Below, one piece after another: positions 1-7,660 of a stretch of DNA of 64,000 nucleotides. Both the position numbers and the translations under genes were made by a program. Under the pieces are notes generated by a model. The model searched no databases, was not told where the DNA came from, and saw only the letters and a program-made list of their open reading frames with translations. Each line of letters begins with the position of its first letter. The first letter of the stretch is position 1. This DNA comes from WTGU01 sp965242855 (GTDB lineage: Bacteria > Pseudomonadota > Alphaproteobacteria > UBA828): positions 3,038,001 through 3,102,000 of the forward strand of contig OZ251509.1 in the NCBI GenBank assembly GCA_965242855.1, in the 5' to 3' direction.

Positions 1-147
1 GTAGCTCTTGATGCGCACCGCGCCGCGGACGCCATGGGCGCCGACGATCCGCCCGAGGCAGACCGTTCGCGCCCCCGGTTCCGCCCCCCGCGCCGCGGCG
101 CCGGGCGCGTCAGCCTTCGGCCCGGGCCGAACCTTCCGTGCCGGCAT
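1..147 (-). CDS. rimM: Ribosome maturation factor RimM, N-terminal part (cut by window edge)
   Basis: This is the first 49 codons of a minus-strand gene that runs off the left edge. It contains GRIVGAHGVRGAVRIKSY, the hallmark N-terminal motif of RimM, which binds S19 and helps mature the head of the 30S subunit. The only usable in-frame start is ATG at 147-145, which lies inside the 3' end of rpsP. The two genes therefore overlap by 38 bases, and the first ~28 residues are a low-complexity Ala/Gly/Pro-rich leader before the conserved core. The position after ffh and rpsP is the usual alphaproteobacterial order. The family call is secure; the start is inferred. Confidence 0.85.
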   Translation of the reverse strand, partial: MPARKVRPGPKADAPGAAARGAEPGARTVCLGRIVGAHGVRGAVRIKSY

Positions 148-529
148 CGCCGTCGCCGCCGGCGGGCGCGGGCGGGGAGTCCGCTGACGCCCCGGCCTTC
201 TCCTCCCGCACCGCCCGGCGTTCCAGCGCCCGCGCCTTGGGCTTGCCCTTGTTCGGGTTGTTCCGCCGCGGCGGCATCGGGGTGATCTCCGCCGCGCCGA
301 GGAAGCGGGCCACCCGCTCCGACGGGCGGGCGCCCACCTCGAGCCAGTGGCGGATGCGCGCGGCGTCGAGGCGCACGCGCTCGGGATGATCCCTGGCAAG
401 CATCGGGTCGTAGGTCCCGAGCCGTTCCAGAAAGCGGCCATCGCGCGGGCCGCGGCTGTCGGCCACGACGACCCGGTAGAACGGGCGTTTCTTGGCACCG
501 GCGCGAGACAGGCGGATTTTCAGAGACAT
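110..529 (-). CDS. rpsP: 30S ribosomal protein S16
   Basis: This 139-residue protein opens with MSLKIRLSRAGAKKRPFYRV, the S16 signature, and continues with the conserved ERLGTYDP and residues up to about 82. S16 binds 16S rRNA early in 30S assembly. The last ~55 residues are an Ala/Gly/Arg/Glu-rich tail that lengthens the protein beyond the ~80-90 residues of short S16 proteins; long S16 tails are common in alphaproteobacteria. The ATG is preceded by AGGAGAACGA, a good ribosome binding site. It lies 13 bases downstream of ffh and overlaps the rimM start, which suggests one operon. Confidence 0.96.
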   Translation of the reverse strand: MSLKIRLSRAGAKKRPFYRVVVADSRGPRDGRFLERLGTYDPMLARDHPERVRLDAARIRHWLEVGARPSERVARFLGAAEITPMPPRRNNPNKGKPKARALERRAVREEKAGASADSPPAPAGGDGDAGTEGSARAEG

Positions 530-542
530 TTCGTTCTCCTCG

Positions 543-1895
543 TCAGCGGGGCAGCGCGAGGCCCGGCATCCCGGCCCGCGCGAGGCCCTTCTCGCCGAGC
601 TTGCCGGCCCGCTTCATCATGACGTTCATCTGTTTGACCTGTTTAAGCAGACGATTGACGTCCTGCACGGAGGTCCCCGAGCCGCCGGCGATCCGCCGCT
701 TGCGCGAGCCGTTCAGCAGTTTCGGGTTGCGCCGCTCCGCCGGGGTCATGGAGCCGATGATCGCCTGATTGCGGTCGAGCACGGCGAGGTCGACATTGGC
801 GTCTGCGAGCTGCTTCTTGACCCTGCCGACTCCCGGCAGCATCCCGAGCAGGCCTTCCATGCCGCCCATCCGGCGCATCTGATCGATCTGCCGGGAAAGG
901 TCGTCGAGGTCGAAGCCTCCCTTTCGGGCCTTGCGGGCGAGTACCGCGGCTTCCTTCCGGTCGATGCTTTCCTGCGCCTTCTCGACCAGAGAGACCACGT
1001 CGCCCATGCCGAGGATGCGCGAGGCGATCCTGTCCGGGTGGAAGGGCTCGATCGCGTCGAGCCCCTCGCCCGTGCCGATCAGCTTGATCGGGCGCCCGGT
1101 CACGGCGCGCATGCTGAGCGCGGCCCCGCCCCGACCGTCGCCGTCGACCCGGGTCAGGGCGATCCCGCTGAGGCCGACCCGCTCGTCGAAGGCGCGCGCC
1201 ACGTTGACTGCGTCCTGGCCGGTGAGGGCGTCGGCGACGAGCAAGGTTTCCGCCGGGCGGCAGGCGTCGCGCACCGCTTCCGCCTCGGCCATCAGCGCCT
1301 CGTCCGCATGCGTGCGTCCGGCGGTGTCGAGCAGGACGACGTCATAGCCCTCCCGCGCGCCGGTCTTCATGGCCCGCCGGGCGATCGCCACCGCGTCCTG
1401 CCCGGCGGCGACGGGCAGGACGTCCACCGCCGCCTGCCCGCCGAGGATGGAGAGTTGCTCCATCGCGGCGGGCCGGCGCGTGTCGAGGGACGCCATGAGG
1501 ACGCGCTTCCGCCGACTGTGGCTCAGGAAGCGCCCGAGCTTGGCGGTGGTGGTCGTCTTGCCGGAGCCCTGGAGGCCGACCATGAGCACGGCGGCCGGCG
1601 GAGCAGCGGCGATGTCGATCTCGGCGGTCGTCCCGCCCAGCATCTCGACCAGGCGGTCGTTGACGATCTTGACGACCTGCTGGCCGGGGGCGACGCTCTT
1701 CAACACCGTCGCGCCGACCGCCTCTTCCGCGACCCGGGCGGTGAAGTCCTTGACCACCGGCAGGGCGACGTCGGCCTCGAGCAGCGCGATGCGCACGTCG
1801 CGCATCGCCTTCGCCACCTCGGCCTCGCCCAACGCGCCGCGCCGCGTCAGCCCGTCGAAAACTTGGCCCAGCCTGCCGGACAGGCTGTCGAACAT
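543..1895 (-). CDS. ffh: Signal recognition particle protein Ffh
   Basis: This 450-residue GTPase is the protein part of the signal recognition particle; with 4.5S RNA and FtsY it targets nascent inner-membrane proteins. The N and G domains fill residues 1-~300: the P-loop GLQGSGKTTTTAKLG is at about 107-121, followed by DTAGR and a TRVDGDGRGG motif. The Met-rich M domain follows, with MGGMEGLLGMLPG. The start is the ATG before FDSLSGRLGQVF, which is where Ffh proteins begin; the open frame extends 38 codons further upstream but without family similarity. It leads the ffh-rpsP-rimM cluster. Confidence 0.97.
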   Translation of the reverse strand: MFDSLSGRLGQVFDGLTRRGALGEAEVAKAMRDVRIALLEADVALPVVKDFTARVAEEAVGATVLKSVAPGQQVVKIVNDRLVEMLGGTTAEIDIAAAPPAAVLMVGLQGSGKTTTTAKLGRFLSHSRRKRVLMASLDTRRPAAMEQLSILGGQAAVDVLPVAAGQDAVAIARRAMKTGAREGYDVVLLDTAGRTHADEALMAEAEAVRDACRPAETLLVADALTGQDAVNVARAFDERVGLSGIALTRVDGDGRGGAALSMRAVTGRPIKLIGTGEGLDAIEPFHPDRIASRILGMGDVVSLVEKAQESIDRKEAAVLARKARKGGFDLDDLSRQIDQMRRMGGMEGLLGMLPGVGRVKKQLADANVDLAVLDRNQAIIGSMTPAERRNPKLLNGSRKRRIAGGSGTSVQDVNRLLKQVKQMNVMMKRAGKLGEKGLARAGMPGLALPR

Positions 1896-2312
1896 GATCG
1901 ACTCCCGTGTGGAAGACGGAGCCGCCGGCGCACGCCTTGCGGGAAGCCGGCCCCTCAGCGCGGCCACCGGCGGCCGGCAGAACCTAGGCCGCGGCCCCGA
2001 TCGAGTCAATGCGGCGCGCCCTCTCCTTTGTCTTCAAGTTGTTTCGTGTCGGCCTTGTGGTTGGGCTCTCCGTGGCCTGTGCCGGGAGCACAGTCTGTAC
2101 CGGGGTTGTCTGCGAAGACTTTGCCGGGCGTTGGCCCGGCTCGCTTCATGGCGATGGTCCGTCGGCTTCGCCGTCCCAAGGAGCGCGGCGCGCTGCCCTG
2201 ACAACACTCCGAACTCGCCTGAATCCTCCGCCGGCGACAGGTTTTCGAGCATCGATCGGAGGCATGCCCAGTAGACCCCGGTCGAAACCGTGTGGCTCAA
2301 TGGCGGATCAAA
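1896..2312. other. Intergenic region upstream of ffh, no convincing gene
   Basis: These 417 bases separate ffh from the AT-rich gene downstream on the same strand. Short open frames exist on both strands, but none has a recognisable protein or a convincing start with a ribosome binding site. The only structured content noticed is a ~85-base segment (2050-2134) that resembles a second segment near 49.2 kb. The ffh promoter should lie here, but no clear -35/-10 pair stands out. Confidence 0.6.
2050..2134. repeat. Dispersed extragenic repeat, copy A
   Basis: This segment can be aligned by eye with 49190-49291. Shared blocks include the run around TCCGTGGCC, a GGGxGCACxGTCT block and the exact string GTCTGCGAAGACTT, ending at CGTTGG. 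Copy B carries about 17 extra bases in the middle. Both copies lie in non-coding DNA just upstream of a minus-strand gene, in the same orientation relative to it. Function is unknown. Confidence 0.5.
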
Positions 2313-2822
2313 TTACCTGAGCCGAATGACTCTGACTGATCGATCATCACCTTCGACCTTCATCTTGTACCCACCGTCAGTTTGGTAGATGAGAACATCA
2401 AGCCGTCGATAGGCAAAGCGATAACTATAATAATACTCCGCCTGCTGCCATATCTGTCCGTTAGTGAGCTTGACTATAGTGTCCCCGCGCCACCCTTCAA
2501 ACGTGCCATCAATCTTGGATTCGATTACCATCCTATCTTGTTGACCGTTTCCTTGAGAAAGAGGAACGACATCAATCTGCACGTCTCCAACAATCAACTT
2601 GTTTATGCTGGGGCATATTATAACGCTGGGATTGTACTCATACAAGTACTCATACGCATGTTTGACCTGCCAAATACTACCATCTCCCAGCTGGAATATC
2701 TCTCCATGCTTTCCCATGAATGGTCGGGGAGTCCGAATAAAATCCTCGTTGCAACTATAAGCCGGAGTCGCGCCTAAATAAGCAGTGAGAACAACTAGAG
2801 AGAACAAAAAAACTCTGTTCAT
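2313..2822 (-). CDS. Secreted protein of unknown function with an internal duplication
   Basis: This 169-residue protein has a clear signal peptide (MNRVFLFSLVVLTAYLGATPAYS), so it is probably exported. The mature part contains two related units: LGDGSIWQ followed by an AYEYLYEYNP block (about 43-86), and LTNGQIWQQ followed by YYYSYRFAYR and GGYKMKVEGDDRSVRVIRL (about 118-169). Similar NGQIWQQ...GGYKMKVEG proteins are familiar as conserved hypotheticals in many bacteria, with no known function. The ATG at 2822 is preceded by GAGAGGGGTAAG. The gene is much richer in A+T than its neighbours, which suggests recent transfer. The frame extends upstream of this ATG without signal-peptide character. 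Confidence 0.75.
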   Translation of the reverse strand: MNRVFLFSLVVLTAYLGATPAYSCNEDFIRTPRPFMGKHGEIFQLGDGSIWQVKHAYEYLYEYNPSVIICPSINKLIVGDVQIDVVPLSQGNGQQDRMVIESKIDGTFEGWRGDTIVKLTNGQIWQQAEYYYSYRFAYRRLDVLIYQTDGGYKMKVEGDDRSVRVIRLR

Positions 2823-2892
2823 CTTACCCCTCTCCCCCTGAAGCGCGGAGAAAATACGCAGGAACAAGCGCCATCCCAGCTCGGAACCCAAA

Positions 2893-5250
2893 TTACCCGG
2901 CGGCGCGGAGCGCGCGCCAGACGCGCTCCGGGGTGAACGGCATCTCGACGTGGCGGACGCCCAGGTGCCAGAGCGCGTCGACCACGGCATTGCCGATGGC
3001 CGCCGGCGGGCCGGACGTGCCGAGCTCGCCGACGCCCTTGACTCCGAGCGGGTTGGTCCCGGTCGGGGTCACATGCCCGTCGAGGGCGAAAGCCGGGAGG
3101 TCGTCGGCGCGCGGCATGGCGTAGTCCATGAAGGAGCCGGTGAGAAGCTGTCCGGACGGGCCGTCGTAGCGCACCTGCTCGAACAACGCCTGCCCGATGC
3201 CCTGCGCCGCCGCCCCGTGGCGCTGGCCGTCCACCACCAGCGGGTTGATCACCAGGCCCGCGTCCTCGACCGAGTAATAGCCGGTCAACTGCACTTGGCC
3301 GGTGTCCGGGTCGACGACGACGGTCGCGACATGGGTCCCGTAGGGATAGTTGAAATCCTCCGGGTCGTGGAACGCGGCCTCCTCGAGCCCGAGCTCAAAG
3401 CCCTCCGGATAGTTCGCGCCGCGATAGGCCATGTCGGCGATCTCGGTGAACGACATCCGCCGGTCCGTGCCGCGCACGGCATAGGCGCCGCCGCGAAAGT
3501 CGACGTCGCCCTCGGCGCATTCCAGGAGGTGGGCGGCGAGCCTTCGGCCCTTGTCGACGATCCGGTCGGAGGCCAGGGCCAGGGCGGTCCCGACCACGGT
3601 GATCGAGCGCGAGGCCCAGGTGCCGAGGCCGTGCGGGATGCGGTCCGTGTCGCCCTCGACGACGTCGATGTCGTCGAGGGCGCAGCCGAAGCGGTCGGCG
3701 ACGATCTGCGCGTAGGTGGTGGCGTGCGACTGGCCGTGGCTGTGGCTGCCGCAGAGCACGGTGATCTTGCCGCCTGGGTGGACCCGCACGGTGGCCACGT
3801 CCCACAGTCCCACGCGGCTGCCGAGGGCCGCCGCCAGCCGGCTCGGCCCGGCACCGCCCGAGCGGACGAAGGCGGCGAAACCGACCCCCATCAGGATGCC
3901 ATCCCGGCGGAGCCGGCGTTGCTCCGCCCGGAGCTCCCCGAGTCGCGCGAGGCGTCGCGCCTTGTCCAGCACGGCCGGGAAATCACCCGTGTCGTAGGTG
4001 ACGCCGGCCGCGTTGGCGTAAGGCATCCCGGCGGCGGGGACGAGATTCCGGGCGCGCGTCTCGACCACGTCGCGCCCGAGTGCGCGGGCGCCGTTCTCGA
4101 ACAAGCGCTCGAGCACGTAGGTGATCTCCGGATTGCCGGCGCCGCGATAGGCGTCGACCGGCGTGGTGTGGGTGTACACGCCGCGCACCCGGCAGTGGAC
4201 CGCCGGGATCGCGTATTGGCCGGAGAGCATCCCGCCGTAGAAGATCGACGGGATCGCCGCGCCGAACTGGCTCTGATAGGCCCCGAGATTGGCGATGGTG
4301 TCCGCCTCGACCGCGGTGACCCGGCCGTCGCCGTCGAACGCCATGCGCGCCTCGGTCACGTGGTCGCGGGCATGGATGTCGACGAGGAGGGTCTCGGCGC
4401 GAGTCGCGGTCCAGCGCACCGGCCGGCCCACCAGCTTCGAGGCCCAGAGAACGCTCGCCTCCTCCGGGTAATGGTAGGTCTTCTGGCCGAAGCCGCCGCC
4501 CACGTCGGGCGCGATCACCCGGATGTCCTGCTCGGGCGCGCGCAGGGTATCGCGCGCGAGCCACTGGCGGACCAGATGCGGGTTCTGGGTGGTCGTCCAG
4601 AGCGTATAGCGGCCCCGGCCGTGATCGTATTCCCCGATGACGGCGCGCGGCTCGATGGCGTTGGGAGCGAGGCGGTTGTTGCCGAGCCGCAGCGCGGCGA
4701 CGTGCGCGGCGGCGGTCATTGCGGCGTCGACCGCCGCCCGGTCGCCGATCCGCCAGTCGTAGGAGGCGTTGCTCGGGAAGCGCTCGTGTACCAGCGGCGC
4801 TTCCGCCGCAACCGCCGCCGCCGTGTCCGTCACCGCCGCAAGCGGCTCCCACGCGATCTCGACCGCCGCCGCGGCATCGAGCGCGACGTCCCGGTCTTCG
4901 GCGACGACGAGCGCCACCGTATCGCCGACATGCCGCGCCGTGCCGGCGGTCAGCACCGGCCGGGGAGCGGTGGCCATCGGCGCGCCGTCGTGGGAGGCGA
5001 CGTCCCACAGGACGGCGGTGTCGCCGCCGCCTGCGCGGTACCAGTCGGGGCCGGTGAGGACGGCGAGCACGCCCGGCATGGCTCGCGCACGCGCGACGGA
5101 GACTGCACCGATGCGGGCATGGGCGTGAGGGCTGCGCACGAAGGCCGCATGCGCCGCGCCAGGCAGGCGCACGTCGTCGACGAACCGGCCGCGCCCGGTC
5201 AGGAATCGGTCGTCTTCCTTACGCGCCAGCGCTTCGCCGACATGGGTCAC
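2893..5250 (-). CDS. Xanthine dehydrogenase/CO dehydrogenase family, molybdenum-binding large subunit
   Basis: This ~785-residue protein belongs to the molybdenum hydroxylase large-subunit family (CoxL, XdhB, aldehyde oxidase). Visible landmarks are the N-terminal hammerhead domain (EDDRFLTGRGRFVDDVRLPG), VGGGFGQKTYHYPEE around the cofactor, and DAYRGAGNPE, close to the AYRGAG loop of form II CoxL-like enzymes rather than the AYxCSFR loop of true CO dehydrogenase. GVGELGTSGPPAAIGNAV near the C-terminus is the usual active-site Glu region. The start is taken as GTG at 5250, which places the conserved VGEAL at the N-terminus. No FAD or 2Fe-2S subunit gene is adjacent. Substrate is unknown. Confidence 0.85.
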   Translation of the reverse strand: MTHVGEALARKEDDRFLTGRGRFVDDVRLPGAAHAAFVRSPHAHARIGAVSVARARAMPGVLAVLTGPDWYRAGGGDTAVLWDVASHDGAPMATAPRPVLTAGTARHVGDTVALVVAEDRDVALDAAAAVEIAWEPLAAVTDTAAAVAAEAPLVHERFPSNASYDWRIGDRAAVDAAMTAAAHVAALRLGNNRLAPNAIEPRAVIGEYDHGRGRYTLWTTTQNPHLVRQWLARDTLRAPEQDIRVIAPDVGGGFGQKTYHYPEEASVLWASKLVGRPVRWTATRAETLLVDIHARDHVTEARMAFDGDGRVTAVEADTIANLGAYQSQFGAAIPSIFYGGMLSGQYAIPAVHCRVRGVYTHTTPVDAYRGAGNPEITYVLERLFENGARALGRDVVETRARNLVPAAGMPYANAAGVTYDTGDFPAVLDKARRLARLGELRAEQRRLRRDGILMGVGFAAFVRSGGAGPSRLAAALGSRVGLWDVATVRVHPGGKITVLCGSHSHGQSHATTYAQIVADRFGCALDDIDVVEGDTDRIPHGLGTWASRSITVVGTALALASDRIVDKGRRLAAHLLECAEGDVDFRGGAYAVRGTDRRMSFTEIADMAYRGANYPEGFELGLEEAAFHDPEDFNYPYGTHVATVVVDPDTGQVQLTGYYSVEDAGLVINPLVVDGQRHGAAAQGIGQALFEQVRYDGPSGQLLTGSFMDYAMPRADDLPAFALDGHVTPTGTNPLGVKGVGELGTSGPPAAIGNAVVDALWHLGVRHVEMPFTPERVWRALRAAG

Positions 5251-5410
5251 CGGCCGCTCCCCGCATCCGACAAGGCGGGCGATGATAGCCCGGATTTCTC
5301 TTGTGCGGAGTCTCGGCTCTTTCCTTCCTCCCGCGCTTCGTGCGGAGGGCGCGAAAGACCTGCGCCGATACGTGTTACCCTCGCGCGCCTCGGGCGGCCC
5401 GGAGGATGTC

Positions 5411-6469
5411 GTGCGCAGACCGGATGGCGACGCGCTCCCGTCGCGCCTCGGCGAATTGTTGAACGACCATGTCGGGCGCGGCGTGGTCGGCGCCTCACTC
5501 GCCATCGCCCGGCCGGGCCGGGTCATGGCGACGGCCACCGCCGGATACGCCGACCGAGAGACGGCGAGCCGGCTCACGCCAGGGCACCTGTTCAGGACAG
5601 CCAGCACCAAGAAGACGTTCACGGCGGCGGCCGTGCTGGCGCTGGTGGCCGAGGGCCGGATTTCCCTGGATCGGACGATCGAAGGGTGGTTCCCGACCCT
5701 GCCGCGCGCGGCGGAGATACGAGTCCGGCACCTGCTCAACCACCGGAGCGGCTTGCCGGAATACGAGGCGTTCATGCCGAAGCGCGCGGCCGACGACTGG
5801 ACGCCTCGGCGGATCGTCGACTTCGCCCTGGCTGGCTCCGAACAGCGCGCCCCCGGCCAGGAATTCGCCTATTCCAACACCGGCTACGTGCTCGCCGGCG
5901 AGATCGTCGCGCGGGAGCGTGGCGAAACGCTCTCCAGCTGGCTGCGGCGCGAGGTCTTCGAGCCGGCGGGAATGCGGGATACCTGGAGCGGCGGAGACGA
6001 GCGCTTCCCGCGCGAGCGACTCGCCCGGGCCTATTTCTTCGATTCGGCGAATCCGGATGCGCCGCCGGAGGAATCGTCGGACTGGTTCCCCTTGTCCGGC
6101 ATTGGAGCGGCGGGTGATCTGGTCACGACCCCGCGCGACCTCGCGACGGGCTTCCGCGCGCTCTTCACCGGCCGGGTCCTGGACCGGGCCGGACTCGACC
6201 TCCTCGCCGCGCCGCTGCTCCCGGCCTCGTATCCGGGGACCCGCGTCGCCCATTGCGGCCACGGTGCCCTGGTCTCCCACTTCGGCGATCTGGCGATCGT
6301 GGGCCATATCGGCCAGCTGCGCGGCCACGTCACCATGGCCGGGCATCACGAGGGGAGCGGGATTACCGTCGCGCTCTGTCAGAACTCGGCCTCGAGCGAC
6401 CTCGAGGCGTTCGGCTCCGCCGGTATCCACGACGCATTCGCCGCCGCCTTCCGCCTGGCGGGCGCGTGA
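5411..6469 (+). CDS. Serine hydrolase of the beta-lactamase/penicillin-binding family (class C-like)
   Basis: This 352-residue protein has the penicillin-binding/beta-lactamase fold motifs: TASTKKTF with the SxxK nucleophile, YSNTGY as the YxN motif, and HIG near the C-terminus at the place of the usual KTG/HxG. NHRSGLPEYEAF and AAGDLVTTPRDLA are also typical of the family, which includes esterases, D-aminopeptidases and peptidases. The start is GTG at 5411, with GGAGG five bases upstream; an open frame reaches 5282 but lacks this signal. No signal peptide is evident with this start, so a cytoplasmic esterase or peptidase is as likely as a beta-lactamase. It is transcribed away from the molybdenum enzyme gene. 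Confidence 0.8.
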   Translation: MRRPDGDALPSRLGELLNDHVGRGVVGASLAIARPGRVMATATAGYADRETASRLTPGHLFRTASTKKTFTAAAVLALVAEGRISLDRTIEGWFPTLPRAAEIRVRHLLNHRSGLPEYEAFMPKRAADDWTPRRIVDFALAGSEQRAPGQEFAYSNTGYVLAGEIVARERGETLSSWLRREVFEPAGMRDTWSGGDERFPRERLARAYFFDSANPDAPPEESSDWFPLSGIGAAGDLVTTPRDLATGFRALFTGRVLDRAGLDLLAAPLLPASYPGTRVAHCGHGALVSHFGDLAIVGHIGQLRGHVTMAGHHEGSGITVALCQNSASSDLEAFGSAGIHDAFAAAFRLAGA

Positions 6470-6509
6470 TCGCCGGCCATCGCTCTCGACCGGCGCGCGA
6501 GGGTGGAGG

Positions 6510-6545
6510 CGCCGCCCGCCGCGCGGTTTTCGTCGGCGGGCGGCG
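6510..6545. terminator. Bidirectional terminator-like hairpin
   Basis: A perfect 12-bp stem (6510-6521 with 6534-6545) with a 12-base loop lies between two convergent genes, the serine hydrolase (ends 6469) and rubrerythrin (ends 6551). The stem is entirely G/C. There is no long T-run, but TTTT occurs in the loop. Position and symmetry fit a shared terminator. Confidence 0.6.
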
Positions 6546-6550
6546 GCGCG

Positions 6551-6970
6551 TCAGTCGAGCGTGTTCAGCGCCTTCTGGAAGCGCCCGGCGTGGGATTTCT
6601 CGGCCTTCGCCAGAGTCTCGAACCAGTCGGCGATCTCTTCAAAACCTTCGTCCCGCGCGGTGCGCGCCATGCCAGGATACATGTCGGTGTACTCGTGGGT
6701 CTCGCCGGCCACGGCCGCCGCGAGGTTGTCCCGCGTCGCGCCGATCGGCTTTCCGGTCGCCGGGTCGCCCGTTTCCTGAAGGAAGTCGAGATGGCCGTGG
6801 GCGTGGCCGGTTTCGCCCTCGGCCGTGGAGCGGAAGATCGCGGACACGTCGTTGTAGCCTTCGACGTCGGCCTTGCGCGCGAAATAGAGATAGCGCCGGT
6901 TGGCCTGGGACTCGCCGGCGAAGGCATCCTTGAGGTTCTGCTCGGTCTTGGTTCCGCCCAATGCAGGCAT
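6551..6970 (-). CDS. rbr: Rubrerythrin (ferritin-like domain only)
   Basis: This 139-residue protein is the ferritin-like four-helix di-iron domain of rubrerythrin, which reduces hydrogen peroxide. Diiron ligand motifs visible are NLKDAFAGESQANRRYLYFA, AEGETGHAHGHL (ExxH type), AVAGETHEYTDMYPGMA and AKAEKSHAGRF. The C-terminal rubredoxin domain with its two CxxC pairs is absent, so an external electron donor is needed. The start is the ATG before PALGGTKTEQN. It lies downstream of an Irr-like Fur family gene, with a perfect inverted repeat between them, which suggests iron- or peroxide-responsive control. Confidence 0.92.
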   Translation of the reverse strand: MPALGGTKTEQNLKDAFAGESQANRRYLYFARKADVEGYNDVSAIFRSTAEGETGHAHGHLDFLQETGDPATGKPIGATRDNLAAAVAGETHEYTDMYPGMARTARDEGFEEIADWFETLAKAEKSHAGRFQKALNTLD

Positions 6971-7073
6971 GGTCTTGTTCCCCTGGCTGTCGGATGAGTC
7001 TCGTAGGCGGCCGTTCCGGGGAACGACCGCCGCCGCTGCCTGTATGGCGCAGCGGGCGGGCGCCGTCAATGAA

Positions 7074-7090
7074 ATTGGAACAATTCCAAT
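7074..7090. promoter_or_regulatory. Fur/Irr-type operator palindrome upstream of rubrerythrin
   Basis: ATTGGAA-CAA-TTCCAAT is a perfect 7-bp inverted repeat around a 3-base centre, sitting in a locally AT-rich spot 104 bases upstream of the rubrerythrin start. It resembles the iron control element bound by Irr in alphaproteobacteria (arms of the TTAGAA/TTCTAA kind) and other Fur-family operators. The Fur-family gene is immediately upstream. Binding is inferred. Confidence 0.6.
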
Positions 7091-7120
7091 GTAGCCAAGC
7101 GCCGGCCGGGCCGCCGTCGG

Positions 7121-7588
7121 CTAACGCGCGCCTGCGTCATCCCCTTCGGCGCATCCCCCCGTCACCCGGATGACCACGTCGACCCGCGTGATCGTCGTTC
7201 CCGGCGGCGGGGGCGGCAGAGCGCCCACGGTCACGCTGTCGCCCGGCACGTCGATGAGCGCGCCGGTCTCCTCGAAGAAGAAGTGGTGATGGTGCGCGGT
7301 GTTGGTATCGAAGAACGAGCGCCCCGCGTCCACCACCAGCGCGCGCAACAGGCCGGCCTTCTCGAACAGACGCAAGGTGTTGTAGACCGTCGCGAGCGAG
7401 ACGCCCGTTTCGTCCGCCAACGCCTCCGAATGAAGCCGCTCGGCCGTGACGTGCCGGTCGCCGCCGGCGAAGAGGCGCCGCGCCAGGGCGATGCGCTGGC
7501 GAGTCGGGCGCAGGCCCGCCTGTCGCAGCTTCTCCAGCGCCCGCGTCGGGTTTTCGTTTTCCGGCGAAGCGTCCGTCACGGGAGGCAA
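7121..7588 (-). CDS. irr: Fur family transcriptional regulator, Irr-like
   Basis: This 155-residue protein has the Fur winged helix (about 20-85: LRPTRQRIALARRLF ... VSLATVYNTLRLFEKAGL) and a dimerisation domain with HHHHFFFEETGALID. The HHHH run at 99-102 and the lack of paired CxxC zinc motifs match Irr, the haem-responsive iron regulator of alphaproteobacteria, more than Fur, Zur or PerR. It lies 150 bases upstream of rubrerythrin on the same strand. Irr normally represses iron-using genes when iron is scarce. Upstream, two copies of a 10-base repeat (7616-7641) may be an autoregulatory site. Confidence 0.85.
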   Translation of the reverse strand: MPPVTDASPENENPTRALEKLRQAGLRPTRQRIALARRLFAGGDRHVTAERLHSEALADETGVSLATVYNTLRLFEKAGLLRALVVDAGRSFFDTNTAHHHHFFFEETGALIDVPGDSVTVGALPPPPPGTTITRVDVVIRVTGGCAEGDDAGAR

Positions 7589-7615
7589 TCTAGCGCACCG
7601 CGCGAGCGCGGCAAG

Positions 7616-7641
7616 TCAATTGGCCTACCGTTCAATTGGCC
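7616..7641. promoter_or_regulatory. Tandem 10-base repeats upstream of irr
   Basis: TCAATTGGCC occurs twice, at 7616-7625 and 7632-7641, a period of 16 bases. The copies lie 28-53 bases upstream of the irr start, where an operator or promoter would be. A TTGAC-like hexamer is formed on the minus strand by the copy nearer to irr. Confidence 0.4.
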
Positions 7642-7660
7642 CGTCGCTCGGGCGGCGTGG

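Noticed and set aside
2382..2777. Plus-strand open frame opposite the AT-rich secreted protein
   Set aside because: No ribosome binding site and no similarity; the minus strand has a signal peptide, a good ribosome binding site and internal repeats.
2950..6117. A 1055-codon plus-strand open frame opposite the molybdenum enzyme gene
   Set aside because: No recognisable domain; the opposite strand encodes a full molybdenum hydroxylase subunit, and the end overlaps the serine hydrolase in another frame.
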